Shown here one piece after another: positions 23,701-36,140 of a stretch of DNA of 64,000 nt. Each line of letters opens with the position of its first letter. Within the stretch, counting starts at the first letter, position 1. Made by a program: the position numbers and the translations under genes. Under the pieces are notes generated by a model. It searched no databases. It was not told the origin of the DNA and saw only the letters and a program-made list of their open reading frames with translations. Origin of the DNA: Cryptomeria japonica (lineage: Eukaryota > Streptophyta > Pinopsida > Cupressales > Cupressaceae); contig NC_081410.1 in NCBI RefSeq assembly GCF_030272615.1, positions 190,917,619-190,981,618 on the forward strand, given 5' to 3'.

Positions 23701-23939
23701 TGAAGGATAGTGGAAAGTGCTAATGTAAGTGTTGATTAGGCAATACAATCAACTGATGTTCAAGATGAAGATGATAGTGATGAGATAACCAAAAAAAAAT
23801 TATAAAAAAAAACAGTTGCAAAGACTCTAGCCAAATATACCTAGAAGAATCATTTTGAAGATCAAATCAAAACAGTTAAAAAAAAATGGAATCCAAACCG
23901 AGAAAATAATTGAGAAGGAAAATGAATTGGTACACTTTG

Positions 23940-24540
23940 CCTTACTATAAAAAATTGAACCATGTACCAATGTAGAAGCTAGCAAAAATAAAGGTTGGTT
24001 AGACGCTATGGATGAAGAACTAACTTAGATTGAGAAGAATGGAACTTGGTAGTTAGTTGCAAGACCTAAGGACAAGAATGTAATAGGTACCAAATGGATT
24101 TTTAAAAACAAATTGAATGAAGATAGAAAAGTAATCTTAAATAAGGTCATACTTGTATGCAAAGGACATGCTCAAGTTGAGGGAATTTATTTTGAGGAGA
24201 CGTTTGCTTTGGTAGCAATAATGGAGGCAATCAGAACGTTTCTATCATTATCAACATTCAAGAACTTCAAATTATATCATATGGATGTCAAATGAACATT
24301 GAATAAGACCCTCTATGGACTCAACAAAGCTCCCAGAGCATGGTATTCAAGATTGGACAAGTATCTACAACAACAAGGTTTCAAGAGAGGTAGCACAAAC
24401 AGCAGTCTCTACATAAAAATTGAAGGTGATCAATTGTTGAATGTTGTTTATGTGGATGACATTATTTTGGAGGCAGTAGTGATACAATGTGCAAAGAGTT
24501 TTGGGCTACTATGTAGAAGGAATTGAAGGTACTCAATTGT
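23940..24540 (+). pseudogene. Copia reverse transcriptase remnant
   Basis: The sequence reads AMDEEL-QIEKNGTW, VIGTKWIFKNKLNEDRKV, LVCKGHAQVEGIYFEETFA and YHMDVK. After a short deletion of the expected AFLNG segment it continues NKTLYGLNKAPRAWYSRLDK and VVYVDDIIL (the YVDD catalytic pair). This is the standard copia RT order. Stops and the deletion inactivate it. Confidence 0.85.
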
Positions 24541-25690
24541 GCAAAGTATCTACAACAACAAGGTTTCAAGAGAGGTAGCACAAACAACAATCTCTACATA
24601 AAAATTGAAGGTAATCAATTGTTGATTGTTTTTTATTAGTAAAGAAGCATTAACTAGGGCGTTGACCCTTAACATAGTCAAAAACTATCAACAGAAAATA
24701 GCAACACCAAGAAATGATGTTGGCAACAAAACAATAGCCCAGAGGCAGCAAGAACCAAACCCAATCAAACAGGCAAAGGAAAACCTATCCATATGGAAAA
24801 CAACGAAGACCCCCAATCAAGGAGGGGAGCCACCCAAACCCTGACGAGGGGGGATTTGGGGCAAGGGAGAAGACTTCCCCTTCCACCTGCGAGCAACCAC
24901 AATCCATGCGATGTTGTCATTGGGACCATCAAAAGAGAGATCAATCGGAAGGGACCTCGCAGGGTTACAATCAGAAGAGTCAACAAGGTGTTGCAACAGA
25001 ACAACAAGAGGTTGTTGAAGAGCAACAGCATGATGTGATGATTCTTGTTGGTTATGTGGATGAAATTATTTAGAAGGAATTGAAAGTAATCAAATGTGCA
25101 AAGTATCTACAACAAGGTTTCAAGAGAGGTAGCACAAACAACAATCTCTACATAAAAATTGAATGTAATCAAATGTTACTTGTTTATGTGGATGACATTA
25201 TTTTGGAGGAAGTAGTGATGCAATGTGCAAAGAATTTTGGACTACTATGCAAAAGGAATTGAAGGTAATTGAATGATGCAATGTGCAAAGAATTTTGGAC
25301 TACTATGCAAAAGGAATTGAAGGTAATTGAATGTGCTAAGTATCGACAACAAGAAGGTTTCAAGAGAGGTAGCACAAAAAACAATCTCTACATAAAAATT
25401 GAAGGTGATCAATTTTGATTGTTGTTGTTTATGCGGATGACATTATTTTGGAGGCATTAGTGATACAATGTACAAGAAATTTGGGCTACTATGCAAAAGG
25501 AATTGAAGGTAATAAAATGTGCAAATTTCTACAACAAGGTTTCAAGAGAGGTAGCACAAACAACAATATCTACATAAAAATTGAAGGTAATCAATTGTTA
25601 ATTATTGTTGTCTATATGGATGACATTATTTTGGAGACAATAATGATCCAATGTGCAAAAAAATTGGGCTACTATGCAAAAGGAATTTGA
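24360..25690 (+). repeat. Local multiplication of the RT catalytic-core segment
   Basis: A segment of about 170-200 bp coding for KYLQQ-GFKRGSTN-LYIKIEG and then VYVDDIILE-VIQCAK recurs at about 24360, 24545, 25095, 25340 and 25520. Copies differ at single bases. Four copies keep the catalytic pair (YVDD, YVDD, YADD, YMDD); the second is cut by a LINE fragment. An extra 60 bp partial copy of the end of the unit lies at about 25275-25333. Normal copia RT has one such segment, so these copies arose by repeated unequal exchange or slippage. Confidence 0.85.
24635..25040 (-). mobile_element. 5'-truncated LINE fragment inside the RT repeats
   Basis: About 400 bp unrelated to copia. On the minus strand it ends GCTTCTTTACTAATAAAAAA, after TATGTTAAGGGTCAACGCCC, a plausible LINE 3' tail. 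The copia repeat resumes at about 25047. TGATTGTT and TGATTCTTGTT at the two sides may be a target duplication. The open frame at 24793-25038 (plus strand) is probably incidental. Confidence 0.55.
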
Positions 25691-26520
25691 AATGTCAATG
25701 TTTGGTGAGTTGTCTTTCTTTCTTAGTGTACAAATTTCTTAGTCACAAAGAGATATATTCTCAAACCAAATTTATAGAATAAATGTTGAACAAGTTTAAG
25801 ATGGAAGATTATAAACCAGTAAGTACACCTATGGTTACTGGGTGTAAATTGGGCAAAGTTGATGAGTTTGGACTGGCAAATCAGACCTTATATAAGTCAA
25901 TGATTGGTAGTTTGTTGTATGTAACTACTTCTGGATTGGACATATGCAAGTAGTAGGTATGTTGGCTAGGTTTTAGGCAATGCCCAAGGAAACCCATGTC
26001 AAGGTAGTAAAAAGAATATTCAAATATTTGAAGGCCACATTGAATTTTAGTTTGTGGTATGCCAAGAGTGAAAAGTTCAAATTAACCGCATATTGGGTTA
26101 GAAGTGTAAATGACGGGAAGCATACAAGTGGGGGAGCTTTCTTTCTTGGTGATAGTTTTGTATCTTCATTGAGCAAAAAGTAAGACTTAGTATCACTGTC
26201 TACAACACAAGAAGAGTATGTTGCAACAGTTTCCTATTGCACCTAAGTTTTATGGATGAAACAAAAATTGAAGGAAATGAAAACAGATTTTGAAAAACCC
26301 ATTTTTATTCTTTGTGACAACAAAGGTGTCATAAAAATTTCCAAGAATATGGTAATGCATTCAAGGAAAAAACATATTTCAATTACATATCATTTCTTAC
26401 ACGAGAAGGGTGCAAACAAAGAAGCAAAGTTAGAATATGTTGAGACAAAGGAGCAACTTCTGGACATCTTCACAAAAACTCTTCCAAAGAAGAAATTTGA
26501 GTATCTTAGACGAATTGTGG
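25691..26520 (+). pseudogene. Copia RT C-terminus and RNase H remnant
   Basis: The sequence reads MSMFGELSFFLS, then KYLKATLNFSLWYAKSEKF (the YLKGT...GLWY motif) and ILCDNKGVIKISKNMVMHSR with KHISITYHFL (the CDN-A-I-L-NP-H-RTKHI-HF motif of copia RNase H). EYVETKEQLLDIFTKTLPKK is the last RNase H helix. Stops and frameshifts occur, but the 26256-26520 part is still open. Confidence 0.85.
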
Positions 26521-26880
26521 GAGTGGAAGCTTCCTCCTCTAAATTCAAGAGGAAATACTGGTTGAGGGGGAGTGTTGACTCCTTGCCACAACTAGGCTCG
26601 ATGGTCTTACACAGAGTTTCAAGTAATATGTTGGGGAACAAGAGCAAGAGAGTTGGTGGTTTTGGAGAAAGGAAACCAATACAACACCCTTTGCCATTGA
26701 TGTCAAAGGGGCAAGAAGGAACCCAAAATGGTTTATATCTCAAGAAGATTAAGAAAGAAAAAAATTGCTTTGAACCTTTTTGCAAAAACAGTTATATTGC
26801 ATGGGGGGGGTCTCTACCAGGCTTGGATTGTGATGGTGTGTTGCTTTTAAGTTTGTGTTGGTAACACTTTGTTGTTTTCC

Positions 26881-26901
26881 ATCAATCACAAAGGGAGAGA
26901 T
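26881..26901 (+). other. Copia polypurine tract before 3' LTR
   Basis: ATCACAAAGGGAGAGAT directly precedes the 3' LTR; plant copia elements commonly have GACAAAGGGGGAGA here. A second purine tract, GGTTGAGGGGGAGTG, at about 26561 lies after the RNase H end. Confidence 0.65.
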
Positions 26902-27804
26902 CATTGGATCTTGTGTTGACGTTAATGTCAAAGGTGAAAAATAAATGCAAATGCATTTGATTTCAATTGTCTAGTATCTACAACAATTAGAGTTACTTCT
27001 AACATGACATGTCTAAGCATTTGAGTTACGGAAGGATGGTAACAAGTTATGTCAATAGTTATCTTGCAATGATAGTAATACCATCATACATATATTCTCG
27101 ATGTTGAAGGTGATCTCGAACTATATGTAGTATATTATTGAGGTTTGTTATTCATACATTATGTACACACTAACTTGTTTTGTACCATAGTATTTTTTTA
27201 TGGCTTGCAATTTGGAAGTAGAGATGACCTAAGTATGATGCATCAAATTCTCAAGTCGTTCAAGTTGAGCTTCAACTTAAAATAAGATAGAAGTAACAGA
27301 ATGATCTCTATGACAGTTCATAGTCTATGATGATGTTCTGGATTGATAAGTCGGAAGATGATAACAAGAACTAATTGGATTAAGTATGTGGAGGTAGTTT
27401 GGGACCAAGTGAGTATGTGTTGAAAAACGTGTAGCATATCCCTAGTCCTGGTGTAATGTGTGAGCTTTAGGACCTAGATGTTGAATGAGTAGCATGATAA
27501 TTGTGACAAAACTTGTGCAAACTGCCTACTCAATCATTGTGTGCGGTTTCACTTGAAGATCTTATGCACAATGGGAAAATATTTTGAAGTTGATTAGATT
27601 AGGAAGAAGTTGAGTATTCAATCTTGAAGGACCACATTACATATCTCTTATATTCTATTTGAGATTGATGTCTCACATCTTGGATTAGGGGATTAGTGTC
27701 TCTTGTAGGTTGGTACCTACAAATGTAATTGGGGATTGTTCAAATAGGTTGGTGACTGCTTCATGTTGTAAGTTTTTAATCATATTTTTCAGAGGCTAGA
27801 TTTG
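26902..27804 (+). repeat. Copia 3' LTR
   Basis: Matches both pieces of the split 5' LTR. The first bases appear mutated (CATTGGATC where TGTTGGATC is expected). The end is not a clear CA; I place it before GGTAG at 27805-27809 because GGTAG also precedes the 5' LTR. Confidence 0.65.
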
Positions 27805-27966
27805 GGTAGTAGATCCAAGAAGTTACTAACGATAATTAATGTCGAACTAATTTGGAATTAGCATATTATGATTCAACCACCCCCCCAGCCCCTCAAAATA
27901 TCTATGTGCTTAATATTTAGATTTACATATAAGTGTGTCAAATGAGCATATAAGGTCAACATATAG

Positions 27967-27968
<2 letters not shown>

Positions 27969-28034
<66 letters not shown>

Positions 28035-28043
28035 GTGTGTGTG
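27969..28043. repeat. GT/AC microsatellite
   Basis: About 37 GT units with one C interruption near 28030. The minus-strand open frame encoding alternating Thr-His is an artefact of this run. Confidence 0.95.
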
Positions 28044-29850
28044 CACATTCTTGTGTGTAAACATAGACTAGATCCTAAATGTGTAAGGATGTGTATATAT
28101 ACATGGATAGAGGTAGGGGTCTAACTTTGTACAAGATTGTCATTTTTCAACATTTTTTAAAATTTGTGTATCAAGGCATTTCTTCAAAATGGGATTAAAG
28201 ATAAATAGGAAACAACATAGATATGTGAAATTCACCATTCCAAGTTTCCCTCAATTTGAGGTGTATTTGAATCCTAAAATGGTCATGTATTTCAAATATG
28301 TAGCATTCATAAACATGCATGTAAATTAAATAATTTAAACATCAAAGGATTTGAAGGGGGTTCCATATACGGTCATAACCTACAAGATGTGATCATGTGT
28401 GTCCATCAATATGTAATCTCCATACAAACTTACAAAATAAGAAGAGGCATGTAATGAGTAGCTTATGCCCATCTCTTTTTACAAAATAGGAACTTCCAAG
28501 TTATGTAGGAAGTAGGAACAACAAGAAATGAGAGGAAAATTTGTCCTTTTCAAAATATGAAAAAGATGTGTTCAATGTGAAAGTCATGAAATAACAAGGC
28601 ACATGAAGCACAAGACATTTGTGTGGCAATGCTCTATCTACTAATGATAATGGCTCTTTGTAGCATGCATCACTAGCTTAAAACTCAAAAAAAGAATGTT
28701 GATGACAAGTGTAAAGTAGTAGAAATAATGAATGTGTCATTTAATTAGCATGTGTAACATCTAGAATGATAAAGGATGATAAGATTATATGTATTGGAGA
28801 TAGCATTAAGGAATGTAGGTTGCTCCCAACATGGGTAGTGGAAAATGTGTTGCAACCCTCAATGGCCAAAAACATGCTTGTGAGTACATAAAGTACTAAA
28901 ATAGGCTTATGCTCCTAGTGAGGTGTCTAAGAGTATAAACACACAATAGTATAAGGCAATTAGGTCCCCATGTTGGTAGAATTGTAAATGATGGCACAAA
29001 ATCAAAACTAAGGGTTGAATCTAGAGCTCACCCTGAAGCTAGTACAAGGCATAAAGGTAGAATAAGAGCTTGAAGCCAGAGCAAAGACATAAATCAAGAA
29101 CTAGGGCGTGAATCCAAAACTATGGGGTTGACCTCCATTGTGAGATATTGTACTAGTGAACTCAATGTGTAAAGGGTGAAACTTAATGCCCCCAATGTTA
29201 AAAGAGTGTTAAGAGTGTTCACACTAGACTAGGTATTCATCACTTCACTAAGCTAGTGCTATTCACATTTATATTCAAATAGACATTATTTATTTAAGCT
29301 TATTTGGGTGGTTTGTGTCATTTGGTCATGTGCATGTGTTTCATGTATCTAATTGACATTTAAGCTAGTTTGTGTTAAGTTATCACACTTATTTGTCACA
29401 CTAGTTCAACTTTAATTAGCTTACACATGTTATGTTAGATTATCTTTAATTGACTTCCACCTATCATACAACCTTACTCTTGTTCTATTATTTGTATTTT
29501 TTAATTTATAAATCAATCAACAAATAAATCAATATGGACATCTCTAATATTACTTCATTGCCTGGCATTCTTATTTGTTTGAGTATAGATTTGAGTATAA
29601 ATCAATATAGTATTGGAAGTCAGTAATTGATAGAAACTTGCTACAAGAAAACCAAGCCAACCATCACATTCAAAGTATTCAATAAAGCGAATTTTTTCTT
29701 TAACTCCATCCAATTTTGCACCTACAAATTAATTCATTTTCTTTTTGGTTGCATATTTTTCTATTTCACTTGAAGGATGTACACTTTTCAAAGCGAATTT
29801 CAGAAAATTCGAAGGAGTCATTGAATTGAGGGGGGTGAAGAACCTAAGAG
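28044..29850. other. Noncoding stretch, no gene recognised
   Basis: AT-rich DNA with no motif-bearing open frame on either strand. No clear LTR, TIR or tandem structure was seen apart from the bordering microsatellite. Confidence 0.5.
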
Positions 29851-32560
29851 CTCGTGCTTGAAAAGAAATGCCCTATTCTTAATTGAAATTCCAAATCACC
29901 AATCATTTTCCTACAAAATCCATTCTTCATCTTAGAATCAATAACTTCATCTAGATATTTGAGATTGAAAATTCTAGCTCAAGGTTGATCCAATACTTAT
30001 ACCATTACCAATAAATCTTCACAGCGATGGCTTGGCTATTGATAAGACAAAACCTAAGGCCTAAGCCACCATTTTGTGTTGGAGTACACACTTGATCCCA
30101 ACTAAGTAGACTCTATTTTTTAGAATCTAAGATTGATCGCCCATAAGAATTTCTTACAAAAAGGATAAAAGCCATTAAGGATGATAAATAATACAAGAAA
30201 ATTGTAGATGCGAAAAGCCTATAGAACAGATTTCACAAAGTTAGTTGCTAGACAAAAGACAAGCATCAATGTCCAATGACTAATCCTAATTTTAAATCTA
30301 TCAATGATTTTCCATTCAATTATTTTAGGGTTGTAGTAGAAAATAAGATGCCAAGATAATCAAATAAAACTATCAAATTTGGAAATGAATAGTGTGAGTT
30401 ATTTTCTATTGGATGTTCACAAGAGCATTTTTGAAGAAAATATTGGACTTATCCACATTAATCTATTGATCGAAAATTGGTAAATAAATATCTAAATATT
30501 TTTTTGATATTAATATCTTCCCAAGTCCTAGCAACACTCAACAAAACCATGTCATCAAAAACTTGAAGATTATATTACAAGTCCTATGCAATAGTTGAAC
30601 ATGGATGCAATCTTTGGTTTTCTAATTCTTGAGAAATCTACATAGAACTTCACCCATGAAGACAAAAAGGTAAGGGGAGAAGGGGTCGCCTTATGCCAAA
30701 CCCTTGGAAGCAAACAAGAAGGGGAATGGGATACCATTAAATAAGACTAAAAAGGAGTAAGAACCCACTAGTGATTGGATTGTGTTTGAGCTTCAACAAC
30801 CTAATGTTTAAGCAACTTCTACAATTCCAATTTGTTTGGATGAGAGGTAGCCCCCTTAGTGCCTAGGTTTTATAAGTTTGTCATGGCTCCTTTAGCAACC
30901 AATATTGTTAATCTATTTTCTTTTTTTTGACAATAAGTGATATGATTGTTACAAAATATTTGCTAAAACCAAAATTGATTGTTAGCTAATGTCACAATGA
31001 ATTAATAAAGAGCAATTGAGCATTGTAGTTGTGTTAATTGTCTGCATTCAATGAAAATTCTTGTACATTTCTGCATATTCTATTGAGAATACTATTCACT
31101 AAATTAGATCTCATTTTGTAATAATTGTAGTCATTTGTGTTGTGTAAAATTGAATTAGTGTTCTTATCAAGGATATACAATAGTACTAGTACCTTCATCT
31201 TGCCAAAATGTGGAACAAGGGTTTACAACAATTTAGGGGAACAAAATGACAAGGTGTCAACAAGTGGTTCCTTCATCGTGTTTATGTGGATGACCCAATT
31301 TGGATTATAGCACCTGAATGTGTACATGCTACTACAGGGGTCCTCTAGAGCATCAAAACCCTTCCTTAATGCACATGTTACTTGTCCTCACCATTAGACT
31401 AATCTTTTGATGTAGTAACACATTAAAATGATATCAAAAATTGAAGTGTCAATGTCAAGCCCTTTGTAGCATGGTGGGAAACCCAAACAAACATTGTAAT
31501 TGTGTTAATAGTGTGAATCCAATCTAAATGGTGGGTCCTCTGTGTGTCCATGTCGCCTTGGGTATCCTCTAGAGAACAAAACCCCTCTCGTAACACCCAT
31601 GGTACTTGCATCGCCACTAGGCTTATCTTTTTTGTAGTGACTCATTACAATAGCTCATCACCCAATCAATCCATGTTTGATAAAAAAACATTGGTTGTAT
31701 AAGAGTGCTTTTAGAAAATGGTTGTATGTTATTATCATAAGTTTTGGCCAAATTTAGCTTGATAAACATTAGCTTATCTCTAAAGGAGGAGAATGGATGG
31801 CTCGTTGGCTAGAACAATATTGTCAAGGATCTAGCAACCCTTCACAAAACCACCATGCTTATAAAAAAAGAGGGAATCCAAAATCCTCTTTGGATGATTT
31901 ATAATGAGTTTGGTAATTATCTTATAAGTGACATTTCATATGGCACTAGGGTAGAGCAAATAAAAAATATTTAACACCTTACATTTTAGGAATCAAGGCA
32001 AGGAAAGTGGTAAGTGATTTTGGTATCTACATATTAGTTTGGAATTCTTTGACCACCTCCAAACAATCAAGATTTGAAATATCCCAAAATTCTTAAGAGA
32101 AATCAATGGGAAAACCATCCAAGCCAAAAATAATCAACCCATGTGTTAAAATGTTGGCATTGTTTCAACGAAAAAATCCTTATTACCAAACCCATACTCT
32201 AATCCACTAACCCAACTACTACATATATCAGCAAGAGAGAAGAGAAAATCATCATTCAGGCACATCCAAGCACCCCATGTGTGACTTGACATACTAAGAT
32301 ATCATTTTACATTTCAAGGCCTCCCTTGTTCTCCTTGAGCTTTTTGACCAAGGACCCAAGACTTACCTTCCAACTCTGGATTCTCTTTTTCTCCCTAATG
32401 TGTTTGCAATCCCAATGTCATGTAAGATTACAATGAGAGATCAATCTAACAAGTGTGGCATCATCATACAAAGTATTCAACAACACACCTTGATAATAAA
32501 AAGATAACCATGTCAATATACATAACGTTCAACATATGTTTCAAATCCAACTAAATTTAT
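29850..32560 (-). mobile_element. Heavily degraded LINE
   Basis: The minus strand shows scattered LINE RT motifs in the right order: GFPIDFS-EFWDI...VVKEF (about 32.1 kb), LALIPK, FRDKLMFIKLNLAKTYD (palm motif A with the Asp changed to Asn, about 31.76 kb), GDPFSPYLFVFMGEVL (about 30.68 kb) and LQVFDDMVLL (the F-x-DD box, about 30.56 kb). Every segment is in a broken frame, so it is older than the LINE at the left edge. An imperfect duplication (about 31.26-31.66 kb, sharing GTCCTCTAGAG-A-CAAAACCC) lies within it. Confidence 0.7.
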
Positions 32561-35303
32561 TAGACAATATTGTTTTAATCAGAACTCTCAAGGAAATGTT
32601 AAATTTACTCCTTAATCACGGTCCCTTTAAAAAACTCAAATGTTTTCCATATCCAATGCAGAATGTGGCCATGAAAAGAATATGTTGAAATGTCGTAAAA
32701 ATCTCATTGATTCAAAAGGTTTACGAATAAGCTCCCATAAACCTGAAGTCCACCCTTTTTCTATGGTGCTTATGTGCAATTTCCATCTTAAATCGCATTC
32801 ATTCTCCCTTTTTCCTGGGAAATTTGGGTTTATGAACCATTATTTGGACATGGTGCATAAGTTGACATAACATATTGGTATCTAGGTGGTAAAGGCAAAA
32901 TTCTTATTGACAAACGACCCTTTATTTGAATAAAAATTAATCAAACGCAACATAAAGCAAACTCTAATACCCTGTCAACTACTATCGAAGTTGCCAATAA
33001 ATAATGTTCTGCCTCATCGGTAACTACGCAAATGCTCGCAAAATAAACATTTAGCTGAGCGCCCGTTTACTTATGCTTTGACAATAGCCCAAAAATTAAA
33101 ATATAAAAAAAATAGTGCAAATTAAAAAATGAGTAACGGGCACTCAAAACAACTTTTAAATGGAGCGTTCAAAACATCAAGTAATTTACTTGCATTATCT
33201 CACTATCCTTTTGTACTTCATAAATTTGGATGCATCCGTTCGTATAAAGGCCTTACATAAAACCAAGTAGATAAAATTATACAAGTAAATGCAAAGATCT
33301 TACTTTTATAAATCAATCTGCAAAGTTGGGGTGGTATGTTCGCCATTCAGTGAATTCGGGTCTAGTCACTTTCCTATCATTTAACATAATAAGATTTCTT
33401 TACTTTTCAACATTCCATAAGAACATATGAAGTATTACACTTCAGAATGAAGTTAAATATCAAATGCTTCAAAAGGAAAAGCAAACTCACTGAAAAGAAT
33501 ACTTGCAAATGATAAACACCAAGAATAACCTTCTGAAAGCCAAAATAGACCGCCTTTAATTTTCATAAAGAGCACTCATTGCTATATATAACGTGCATCC
33601 CATGCAGACGCAGAGTTCCTTCTTACACTGCAGGAAATATTCAACCATCAATATCGGGAAAAAAATGGATTATGAACATCATTATTAATAGCATTTCACA
33701 TAATAAAAAGCAATTACAACAATAAAAAAAACATTGTTAATAGAATGTTGATCATGAAGATAGTGAAATATTCGACCATCAATATCGGGAAAAAGATGGA
33801 TTATGAACATCATTATTAATAGCATTTCACATAATAAAAAGCAATTACAACAATTAAAAAACCATTGTTAATAGAATGTTGATCGTGAAGATAGTGAACG
33901 ATAAATATCGCCATATCTATTTGGACGATTGTTCTGATCATGTGAAAAAAATTATTTTCTTCAATAAAAAAAGTATAGCCATATCATTAGCAACCTCAAA
34001 CTCGATAAATTCGCCCAGTTTTTGTCGTACAATTTAAGCAAAATACAACTTCATCTGAAGCAAATCAACAATCACTCAAACTAAGCGATAAACAAGCCAT
34101 CACACCTGTAGAAAGAGCAGGTAGGAAGAGGCATACTTTTTAACTTGAAATAGTTCACAAATTCCTGCATGAACAATGGGTTAAACAGTAACTTTGGAAT
34201 AAAAATGTATGCCAAATATAGTAACTGTTATTTTGCACGTCTCTCACAACACATACAAGGAATAAGAACCATCAGAATTTATATATCACTAGTAATTATG
34301 TCTGTTTGACTACTTCAAATGTAAAATTTCTTCATGCATCACCTAAAACAATAGTGTAAAATAAAATGAGTCCCAACCACCCATGTAGATAGATCTGCGA
34401 ACAGTAATCAATTATGATATGACATTTCTAAAATATTGAGAAAATACTAAATTAGATATTTATCCCGGCTGTAAAGCAGAAATGAAGTTGAATTTGAACT
34501 GCAATAACCATTTTCAATAGGTGTAAAATTTTAGTTATCATATCTTGAGCTGTAAAACCATCGTTAGAAAATATTTTTTTTTACTAGAAATATCTTTCGA
34601 GTGAAGTTACACGCATCTATATCTCATGTCTGACCTAATCCTTACAAACATTGCTGGAAATGTGGTTCATAATATATTATACAACTAAAAATCTTACCCA
34701 ACATGCCAGGTCTGTAATAAAGAACAAGAGAGATCCATGTTAAAATATAGAAAACAATTTTGAAAAGAAGATTCACAAGCAACGGAAAACTTTCTTGGAT
34801 TACAACAATTCCATTTGCTAACCCCATCTTGAAAAATCAGAACATATTCAATGTCATCAAAATCTGATGTCCGTTCCAAGAAACAGAACTGGAAAAATAT
34901 TTATTTATCACATCCATCATTTTGAACCACTCCAAGATCCATCATCAGGTTGAGGAATAATAAACATATCAAACTCTGTTATCTATATTTCCTTGTTTCT
35001 CATCCTAATGGTAAACCATATAGAGTGTGATTCAAAACGTAAATAAATGAATACCAAGTTTTTTCTAGAAGCTCTTCAAATAGATCTCATGAACTGTGAA
35101 ATCTGGGTACGTACTTAATAGAATCCTTTTGTGAACCAGGATTTACTAAGATTTTACAAAACCTCAATACAGGTCAATACATAAAGAGAACAAATAAATT
35201 TGAATAGACATGACCAAGATTGAATGAAAGACCAAACAAAGCAAATCAAATTCATTTAATTTCAGAAGAAACAAATACGAAAACGTCTTGAAGTGTCAAA
35301 ATG
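32561..35303. other. Noncoding stretch downstream of the SRO gene
   Basis: No gene recognised. It contains the tandem repeat at 33635-33896. The minus strand has several AATAAA strings (for example near 34902-34910) that could serve as poly(A) signals for the SRO gene, but none is demonstrably used. Confidence 0.5.
33635..33896. repeat. 131 bp near-perfect tandem duplication
   Basis: AAATATTC-ACCATCAATATCGGG begins both units (33635 and 33766). Only a handful of differences occur over about 130 bp, which points to a fairly recent duplication. Confidence 0.95.
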
Positions 35304-36140
35304 AAGTAGTCCATTTAATCATTCTCTCCATTAGAATGTTCCATTAAGTAGGGCACAAAATACAGAAGCTCAGAAGTTGCAGACCTCAAGTTGATTGGAC
35401 ATCATTGCAACCTGAAATAATTACAACTTGACATGTAAGCACGATAAACCTACTCAATGCCTCTGCTGTATCAAGAACGCTAGAAAAACTATTGCTGAAA
35501 CTCCCGTGCATTTGCAGCTCTGATAGTAGTAACCTTTGGCAATAAAACTTGAGATCCACCGTCCTGTATTGCCTGCAAGTATTGCTAATTAATCAAAACC
35601 TATGACATATAGCAATTGTGTAATCACTACAAAAATAACACACTTATCCTATCATATTTGTCTGCAATTAATCTCATCAAAAACCATGTAGTTTCATGCT
35701 ACTTAGCATACAGAAAAAATGTACAAAACCAAACAGACAAACTCAAATTCATATTTTCCCATCAGAAACAAAGGATGAAGATTAAACTAGTTAAAATGTG
35801 TCTTCAATGGATAGAGTGAAGTAGTCCATCAAACCATTCTCTCAATTACAATTTTTCATTAAGTAGCCACAAAACACAGAAGCTCGGAAGCTGCAGACCA
35901 CCAGTTGCTTGGACAAAAGAGCATTCTGACAAAATTACAATTTGAGATCAAGAATTGCATTATGATGAAGTCAAAAGAACACTACGTAAGGCATCCACTA
36001 TATCAAGAATATTATAAACATATAGCTGAAACTTGCGTGTATTTATAAACATGATAGCAGAAACCTTCAGGATTAATCTTGAGATCCATTGTCCCGTATT
36101 GCCTGCAAGTTTTGCTAATTAATCAAAACTTATGCCATAT
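35304..36140. repeat. Tandem duplication containing the SRO terminal exon
   Basis: GAAGTAGTCCATC/TTAA begins units at about 35304 and 35818. Both units end in a copy of the terminal exon with its CTTGCAG acceptor, followed by GCTAATTAATCAAAAC (plus strand). The period is roughly 515-530 bp and the copies are moderately diverged. Confidence 0.85.

Larger units (their letters stand above)
12109..27804 (+). mobile_element. Decayed Ty1/copia retrotransposon with nested insertions
   Basis: Plus-strand gag, protease, integrase, RT and RNase H remnants lie between two related LTR segments, in copia order (integrase before RT). The 5' LTR begins TGTTGAAC at 12109, and the matching 3' LTR begins near 26902 after a polypurine tract. 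Shared LTR blocks include ACTTCTAACAT and CACTAACA-TTGTTTTGTACCAT. The element has absorbed a Gypsy element (12388-20308), a solo LTR (21403-22220) and a LINE fragment (about 24635-25040). It lacks the end of its 5' LTR plus PBS, and all ORFs are broken. The 3' boundary is tentative: GGTAG before 12109 recurs at 27805-27809. Confidence 0.85.

Noticed and set aside
27873-28064. Thr-His repeat protein on the minus strand
   Set aside because: Translation of the GT microsatellite.
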